From: Ascaphus truei
Lineage: Eukaryota > Chordata > Amphibia > Anura > Ascaphidae
DNA: 64,000 bases
Direction of reading: 5' to 3'
Assembly: GCA_036426205.1 (NCBI GenBank)
Contig: CM071567.1
Span: forward strand, 287,048,145-287,112,144
Part shown: positions 57,794 to 64,000 of the stretch, piece by piece
Layout: each line of letters starts with the position of its first letter
Position numbering within the stretch: the first letter of the stretch is position 1
The notes under the pieces: generated by a model
What the model was told of the DNA's origin: nothing
The model's database searches: none
The model's input: only the letters and a program-made list of their open reading frames with translations
Translations under genes and position numbers: made by a program

Positions 57794-58739
57794 TGATTGC
57801 TCTTCTGGAGGAGTTTGGGATCAATCTGGGAATGCCATAGAGGATGTATCCCTAAATCCTAGTGTACAGTGCCACCATCCATAAAATTACTAGCCCCTAT
57901 CCATCAGAGAAAAACAAGTGCTCCCTCTGGTTTGATGCCCAGGGAGTAACAGGATTAATGGAGGGAGTGAAAAAAATAATTTACATTTGCTGGTGTTGAA
58001 GAAATCACTGTTTGTGTTACCTAAAGACTGTTCAATAATTTTTTTTTTTTTATAAAAAAAATCCTAGGTGCCCAATATCTTCTTTGGTTCTCTGTATGCT
58101 CACTTGTCCCTGCCCTGCAGAACCTGCAATAGAGTGATAACGTCACCCCTGGGATACACCTGCAGAACTGGTTGCAAATATCACCTACCTACACTGAGCG
58201 TAGCCCCTAGGCCAGAAGAAAGGTGTCTAAGCAAGACAATGGCAGGCAATGCTAGAAAGAAAAGTATTGAATTTGAACCAGGGACAGCATTTGTACGTGC
58301 TGTAAATTGTGGAGCTCTGGGTTCTGCCGTGTGTTAAATATTGCTAGGGAATATCACATTTATCTTTTTCACCCTTTTTACTCATTAATTTTCCAATGAC
58401 TGTAAAACTACAGCGGAGCAAATTGTTATGGCTAAAACAATATCACAAAACCATAAGGAAAGCACATCATTAATAAATTCCCTGCTACAAGATGGATCAT
58501 TTTTACCACAATATTGAAATATATCAAGAAAAACGTGGAAAGGACACTATATTAAAACTTCCCAAGACAGTACAAAATCCTGCCTTCACTAAATATCAAT
58601 TCTACCCATTGAACTGTGACGTGACTTTGGGCATTGGGTTTCATGTCATAGCCACTAGGTAGCAGGATGTAAATCTATAAGGAAATAAAACTCACAGGAC
58701 AAGCGCAAAACTGAAAATAAATGTTGCCTAAGGAACAGT
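57794..58739. other. Unassigned DNA
   Basis: An 89-codon open frame at 58068-58337 with several Cys shows no known domain. Otherwise nothing was recognised. Confidence 0.35.
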
Positions 58740-59136
58740 GGCGTAATTAAGGTTGGCGGCTCAGCATCGAGGTGGTTAGGGAAAAGCTATTGCAAGAAGT
58801 TGAGTTTGGTAGAATGGCAGGACCCTTTGAGGAGACCCCAGTGGATAAACTGAGGGTGTCCCAAATAAAGTTGTTATAAAGATAAAAAAGCAAAGTTCTG
58901 CATCTTTCATCATTTATCATACCCGCAAGGTGGGCATGGTTAATGATATTGACAAAAAATTGGGCAAATTGTGTTATACTATCAATAGGGCAGTGCAACT
59001 TTTGAGAGAAGTGGGAAAATGGTCCTTGTTTCCCAAAACTGACATTGAGACAGACGTTTATTTGTTTGTTGGAAGTTCATCCTGAATGTCTTGTGGGGCT
59101 GTCAGTTTGGTGATAGCTTTTTTTTTGTTGTAGATA
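58740..59136 (+). pseudogene. DIRS-type RT, N-terminal part
   Basis: DIRS elements are tyrosine-recombinase retrotransposons. Plus-strand fragments show the DIRS RT pattern in order: MAGPFEETPVDKLRVSQIKL near 58813, FHHLSYPQGG near 58906, VNDIDKKLGKLC, INRAVQLLREVGKWSLFPKT near 58980, and VHPECL near 59078. Frame changes are frequent. The reading stops at 59136, where an LTR element has inserted, and resumes at 63257. Confidence 0.8.
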
Positions 59137-59140
59137 TTTG

Positions 59141-59407
59141 TGTAGCCAGGTCACCCCTCTTACCTTGAGACCCCCATCCCCTCCATGGCCAGGATCGATG
59201 GCGGGTGCTGCCGGAGGCAAGCGGCAGACCCGACGGCCATTCCAGAGGGTGGGGGCTGTGAGGGGAGCACTCCGGTGCGCGGGAGATCTCCGGCGGCTCC
59301 TGTTCAGGGCGTCGCCATGTTGCGATGGTTTGCGCATGCGCTGTAAGCCCCCGGCGGCCCGAATAGGTCGCGCATGCGCAGGACTAGTTAGCCAGTTATG
59401 TCAGCCC
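59141..59407 (+). repeat. 5' LTR, first 267 bp only
   Basis: It aligns without gaps to 61643-61909 of the 3' LTR, from TGTAGCCAGGTCACCCC to GTTATGTCAGCCC. NRF1-type GCGCATGCGC occurs at 59332-59341 and 59370-59379. At 59408 the sequence jumps into the ORF region, marking the left end of a deletion. Confidence 0.9.
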
Positions 59408-61452
59408 AGGAACAAACACAATCGCTTTGGTATGTCCCTGCTTACAAAATGACTTGAATATGCCTGCTGGTGCTAAATTGCATCCCCTTGCTTTACCAAC
59501 CGGGGTTGTATCGGTGGAAGTGGAAATGACGCTGTGTCTTAAATGTCCGTGTTCCAACTGTGATTTCCCAGGTGGTGAATGGACCTGGGGACCCCGGTGT
59601 GGTGACTGTGGGGTACAGTTCCTGCATCCCGAGTTGCCGCAGTCTACAGAACCGTCTGAGGAAGAGGAGGATGAGGACACTGATGCAGAAACGGATCATC
59701 CTTCCTCTGAAGATGAGATAGACTGTCAGGACATACACCCCAATGTGTATGTGGCCTGGCGAGCGCCAGGAATAGATGGCCTTATGTTAATGTGCCCCTG
59801 CCTGCAAGAAGCCTATGACGAGGGAGCCGACATGTCCCAGTTACCGCTAGACTTCAAGACGACTGAGGTAGGCGGAGAACCGGGTGTACAGTGCTTTAGT
59901 CTCACCTGTGACTGTCAAAGTGGTGCACTGGCGTGGGAGCCCGAATGTGAATGCTGTGGTGTGCGGTTCTTGAAGCCTATTACACCCCAGGCTATGGAGC
60001 CAGTTGAGGAAGAAGCGGGGAAGCCTGACCCCCCTGCACAAGTGAGTGACACTGCTAATCAGTCTGTCCTAATTCCAGCGGCCTCAGTGGACCCGTGTGT
60101 CCAAAACTATGTTGCAGAACCGGTTCCAGACCCTCTCAAAGGGGATGTCCTAGTGGTAGAGCAGGAACCACCGAGCCCAGACTTGCAGATTACGGAATCA
60201 CAGAGTAAGGTGTCTATACCCCCATCTTCTTTTGGTGATTTCAGCGACCAACCGCTCGTGGTGATGCGCCTGCCGGCGGACCACTCTAGTGAAATCATCA
60301 AACCAACTATCTCGGCGGATACAGAGCCTGCTGTGGGCCTGTGCCCTAGAGGAGGTGTATCCAGATGTTGCTGACCCTGCTGTGGGCCCGTGTGCCCTAC
60401 AATGGCCAGTCCGGCCTAATCCATTGGTACCCTCGGTCCTAGGCTTGGGACCAGTACCTAACAAAGACAAGGGTGAGTTGACTGCCCCAGGGGTGTTGGG
60501 TGTGAGCCTCCAGGTGACCGCGGAGCACGATAGCTCCTTAAGTATGGCCACCAGGGCGAATGGCTCCACTCGGCATCGCATCCCGGGAGAGCTATCTCCC
60601 TTAGAAGATAGCTCTCCAGTGGTGCGAGTGGACCAGTGCCTATCGCCTATCGTCCAAGTGAAGAGAACAGTCAGTCCCATTGTGGTGTTCAGTGAAGCAC
60701 AGATGGTACCTGACAGTGTTCCAGAGGAAGAGGAATCCATCGCAAGCCAGCAGAGTGGAGAGGAACCTCCTTACTCCCCACAGGCTCAGGTGGAGGTGGC
60801 CGTGAAAAAGGCCCCAACTAAAGTTCGTGCTGAGCCGAAGAAAGTAGCTGGACATCCGTGTGTCACCACAACTGAACCGAGTGCGAGCCCGTGTGCTCCG
60901 ACTCAAATGGTCCCAGGAGTGGGATCCCACGCTCCCGAGGTTCCAGAAAGTAAGTGGACTGCCCCAGAAGTGCCGGGGACAGGTCCCAAGCCAGTCGAGG
61001 TGGGAACTGACAGCGTCCCCAAGGACCTGTTGGCCACCGGGAATCACCGCCGTGGTAAGGTGTCTACCCTTTAGCCCCTGCCAGGTGAAACAGAGACTTT
61101 GAGGAAAGAGACATTGTCCATTTCTCGCTTCCCAGTGGAAGCCTCGCCAGTATGTAGGGACAAAGACTGTGTGGAGAGAGATTCAGGGAAAGCTGCCTCC
61201 TTTAAGCCCAAAAAGGAGCGCTTCATTCACCACGTAGTGGACCACGGGAAAAGTCCTGGCCTCCTGGCCTACCGCATCCATGCCGTGGAGGGCCGGGTAA
61301 AGGCCTGGCTAAGAGACGTTGTACTATTCCTTCCACCAGGGGGAGGGAGTAGTACTGAACCGGTGACTGTAACCCCAGAGTGTGCTCGCCGAGAGATTTT
61401 TCTGGGGGAGGCTCACGGACGCAAAAGTGAGGTACCCCACCTGATCAGTTAG
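59408..61452 (+). pseudogene. Unrecognised ORF with two tandem Cys-rich modules
   Basis: A roughly 680-codon coding region, now in three pieces: the frame from the deletion junction to 60374, a second frame from about 60340 to TAG at 61072-61074, and the same frame on to TAG at 61450-61452. Counting from Leu at 59427, module 1 has CPCLQ (3-7), C37, C40, C42, C45, C58, C61 and CGVQFLHPELPQ; module 2 has CPCLQ (123-127), C156, C161, C163, C174, C177 and CGVRFLKPITPQ. Each ends in an acidic tail (EPSEEEEDED, EPVEEEAG). A long Pro/Ser/Glu-rich region follows, then a basic, globular-looking end (FIHHVVDHGK, VKAWLRDVVLFLPPGGG). The spacing suggests zinc binding. There is no RT or protease. No start codon is visible because the deletion removed the 5' end. 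I do not know its function; an accessory or env-position protein is an inference. Confidence 0.75.
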
Positions 61453-61632
61453 GGGCACCCCACAAATGGTCTCAGCAAGCAGCTGACGCTCAGCTGGCCT
61501 CGGGTATGGTATGTGAACTGCATTGTACCCTATTGTGTAGAGTCACGAGTGATAAGTTGTACATATGCACTGCATTTTCATTGTATAACTGTGTACCAGG
61601 TTATGTCATTCCCCAAGAGAGGGTTTTTCACC

Positions 61633-61642
61633 AGGGGGAGGA
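61633..61642 (+). promoter_or_regulatory. Polypurine tract
   Basis: AGGGGGAGGA directly precedes the 3' LTR start TGTAGCC at 61643, the position expected for plus-strand primer formation. Confidence 0.85.
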
Positions 61643-63252
61643 TGTAGCCAGGTCACCCCTCTTACCTTGCGACCCCCATCCCCTCCGTGGCCAGGATAGA
61701 TGGCGGGTGCTGCCGGAGGCAAGTAGCAGACCTGACGGCCATTCCAGAGGGTGGGGGATATGAGGGGAGCGCTCCGGTGCGCTGGAGATCTCCGGCGGCT
61801 CCTGCGCAGGGCGCCGCCATGTTGCGCCGGTTCGCGCATGCGTGGTAAGCCCCCGGCGGCCCGAATAGGTCACACATGCGCAGGACTAGTTAGCCAGTTA
61901 TGTCAGCCCTTAGAGAGTCGCGCGAAGGTAGGGACAGTTCCGGAGAGGTTGCGGAGGCCATTAGGGATTCGCGCAGGCGCAGGGAAGGTGCGCACGCGGC
62001 CCCAATATGTTTGCAGCCTCCACGGGACTACAACTCCCATGAGGCTTAGGGCCAAGCACACCAGGTGCTTCAGTGTGGCCAATGAGGGCCAAGGATCTCT
62101 TGAGGGAGATAGATACATTTTCGCGGGCTTGGAGCAGGCTTGGCAGTTGGAGTCAGGGAGCTGTGAGGGAAGGAAGGGTGCGGGGAGCAAGCGCAGCTCC
62201 TGCACTCAGAAAGGTACCCACACCCCAGGTAGGCCCCAACTCCCCACAAGGTTAGTGGGTAATTGATTAGGGACGGCCCAAGATAGGGACGCTGCCCTTA
62301 ATGTTAGTGTGCTGTCTGGTCAGGGTCACGGCTGTCAGTGCCGTGAGGTCTGACAGGCAGGCACAGTGTTGTGCAGCACGTTGGCTGCCAGCATCCAGTG
62401 GGTCACAGCTTGTTGCTGCAGGCGCTGGGATCAGTTAAGTAATAGTCAGGACTGGGAAGAGTTAGGGAAGTGGGGCAGGTTATTAACCCCTGTAGGGCCC
62501 TAGGAGTTTCCCCCTAAGCCATCAAGGTTGCTGTGCTGTAGGGACGGCCTATAGTACAGTATTGTCCAGGTAGTTAGTGAAGTCAGTTAGGGACTCAGCG
62601 GGTGCTGCCTCCGTGTATTGAGGTAAGCGCAGTTCATCGTTGCGGCTGCAGCAGTCCTCCGGGTGGGATCGTCCTGGAGGTTGTTCCGGTGTTCTTCGGT
62701 CGCCGGATCCTTTGCGAAGCCAGTTGGAGATCCGAGCACGGGAGTGCTCGGGCAGGTACTATTAAGTCAACAAGTGCACCAACGGGCCATTAGTTTAATA
62801 GGGACTGCGCAGTCACCCACGTTCTCCCCAAGAGTGCGGGACATTGGGTGGGGATTCTATGGACACTGGGTGGGATCACCTGGTGTTGGGGAAGCGTCCT
62901 GCGCGACGCAGTAAGTGTCTCCTCTAGAGAGGGACACAGGTTACTATAGTATTGCCATGATATGTTGTCTTGAATGTTAGTAAAGTCACTAGTTATTGTA
63001 CATCACTGTGTATTGGTTATTTGTATGTATCCTGCGAGGAACCACTCCCCCTATGGTGGGAGCCATCGCAGGTGGAGGCGCTGCACCGAGTAAGTGGTTA
63101 CTCATAGTATCGTAATTGCCCCAGGTTCCCCGTGGCGGAAGCTCAGCCCTCCTGTGAGCCAACAGGTAACGCACCACACACCTGGTAACAATATATGTTT
63201 CTCCGCACCCACAGTATAATCTGCGATTGGGGGGGGGGGGAAACCCGTTACA
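61643..63252 (+). repeat. Complete 3' LTR, 1,610 bp
   Basis: TGTAGCC...CCCGTTACA. NRF1-like GCGCATGCGT at 61834, ZNF143-like ACTACAACTCCCATGAGGC at 62027-62045, U5 stem CCTGCGA (63030) / TCGCAGG (63065), TGGAGGCGCTGCACC at 63073 and CCTGTGAGCCAACAGGTA near 63150. G-run 63229-63240 near the end. Confidence 0.88.
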
Positions 63253-63256
63253 TTTG

Positions 63257-63790
63257 TTTAATTTCTTCTTTTTATTCTGAGGTGTTGGTTCTTTTATGGG
63301 TGGGTGGTTAGATTTGAATTAGGTTGTTATTCAGTTATTAACTAACTTGATGCTTTCTTGTGCATCGTGCTTGGGGGATCCATTTGTGTTTTTGTTTGCT
63401 GGAAAAAAGAAATCAGGAAGTTGCTAAATGTAGTATACCCATGTAACGGGAGAAAACAGAAGGGCCAAAGATATCAGAGATTTTTGGGTATTGAAACTGA
63501 TTACATGGAAATTATATATCATTTACCACCACAAAAAAATGTGCATTGAAGGGATTTATTTGGATGCCTAGGAAAGCAAAGAAAGTGACATTAAGGAAGC
63601 TTCAGTCCTTGTTAGGCAAATAAAATTTTGCTTGATGTGTTTTACCCATGGGTGGGATTTTCAGCATGTGATTAAAGATGACATCGACAGGGATAAAGCT
63701 GCAGTATCCTTTTTATCAGATTGAACAAAGGTTTGCAGGAAGATTTGGATGTCTGGGAGTCTTTTATTTAACCTCATACAGATGTAGCAT
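63257..63790 (+). pseudogene. DIRS-type RT/RNase H, continuation
   Basis: After the LTR element the DIRS frame resumes: a degenerate catalytic box NLDAFL (from YLDDFL) near 63346, FLGIETDYMEIIYHLPPQK near 63482, PRKAKKVTLRKLQSLLGK near 63570, then LNKGLQEDLDVWESFI near 63722. These are the connection and RNase H-proximal motifs of DIRS/Ngaro-like RTs. The Asp-to-Ala change and stops mean it was dead or is decaying. Confidence 0.8.
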
Positions 63791-64000
63791 ACATTATTTC
63801 ACCCATTTTGCACATTATAGGCTAAAGCAATAAAATTCTGGGCATTACTGAAATCCCTGCTCTCTGATTGGTCAGAATTCCAGGCATTATTTATTCAGCA
63901 ATACCAGGAATATTTGACAACTTGCCAACTCGCATCAAAGCAGCGATGCAGGGGCTCACACTGAGAAATAAAATGGCAAGTTTAAAACTTAACTGCAGCA
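63791..64000. other. Unassigned DNA at window end
   Basis: GGCATTACTGAAATCC and GGCATTATTTATTCAGCAAT lie 50 bases apart; possibly a MITE end, not resolved. Confidence 0.3.

Larger units (their letters stand above)
59141..63252 (+). mobile_element. LTR element with novel Cys-rich ORF, TSD TTTG
   Basis: A 4,112-bp insertion into the DIRS element, flanked by TTTG at 59137-59140 and 63253-63256. It has a 5' LTR cut at 267 bp, a single long broken ORF, a polypurine tract and a complete 3' LTR. No gag, protease, RT or integrase is visible, so it is either an internally deleted copy of a larger retrotransposon or a non-autonomous derivative. Confidence 0.88.

Noticed and set aside
57562..57840. 92-codon frame as a host exon
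   Set aside because: It lies in the GC-rich putative MITE and has no splice-site context or recognised domain.
61751..62266. 171-codon frame in the 3' LTR
   Set aside because: The matching part of the 5' LTR opens a different, shorter frame, and GC-rich LTR sequence explains it.
1..64000. CRISPR arrays, bacterial operons, ribosome binding sites, attachment sites
   Set aside because: The window is plainly eukaryotic repeat DNA; no regularly spaced short repeats with unique spacers, and no operon structure.

Overview
This window looks like repeat-dominated vertebrate intergenic or intronic DNA, most likely from an amphibian and probably a frog or toad. The reasons are the mixture of L1/Tx1-clade LINEs, many Penelope-like elements (PLEs) with hammerhead ribozyme motifs, a DIRS-type retroelement, CR1/L2-like debris, Tc1/mariner-type MITEs, long AT arrays and very long GT-type and 28-bp minisatellites. 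I could not recognise an intact host protein gene, tRNA or rRNA gene. The only host-like remnants are two degenerate 18S rRNA fragments (23.2-23.65 kb) and a broken coiled-coil reading frame enclosed by LTRs (46.8-47.7 kb). All assignments were made by eye; species and clade were not tested against any database.

Layout. 0.4-5.0 kb: L1/Tx1-type LINE copy 1, with both ORFs broken and the reverse transcriptase core missing. 5.6-6.5 kb: a MITE with TA target duplication that carries a large GT array. 6.6-13.7 kb: LINE copy 2, near full length, with a 383-bp MITE inside its endonuclease domain. 14.3-19.1 kb: an LTR fragment, then a 2.8-kb foldback (long inverted repeat) and a hairpin-rich tract. 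19.4-23 kb: a solo LTR, then a PLE region split by a 1.8-kb insert that is mostly one giant palindrome flanked by a 13-bp duplication. 23-27 kb: 18S fragments, a ~180-bp satellite and a ~290-bp duplication. 27.8-36 kb: three solo LTRs of one family, one of them nested in a minus-strand PLE (31.4-35.6 kb). 38-45.5 kb: further PLEs, a CR1/L2-like fragment and another LTR. 45.9-48.5 kb: a small LTR element enclosing a coiled-coil frame. 48.5-54.1 kb: PLE pieces, a full-length LTR, a zero-spacer palindrome carrying two opposed hammerhead motifs, and two minisatellites. 54-58.7 kb: AT-rich DNA, a minus-strand LTR and a possible MITE. 58.7-64 kb: a DIRS-type reverse transcriptase cut in two by a 4.1-kb LTR element with exact 4-bp target duplication.

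The two most interesting systems are linked. First, an LTR family present at least nine times shares a U5 block (core GGAGGCGCTGCACC) preceded by a hairpin whose stem sequence changes between copies while pairing is kept, followed by a second small hairpin ending in a splice-donor-like CAGGTA; several members also carry NRF1-like and ZNF143-like promoter motifs. Second, the 59.1-63.25 kb member carries, directly before its polypurine tract, a long non-pol reading frame with two tandem Cys-rich modules that I do not recognise. The window also holds eight or more hammerhead-like sites tied to PLEs. Their repeated appearance in palindromes suggests that PLE insertion commonly produces inverted dimers here.
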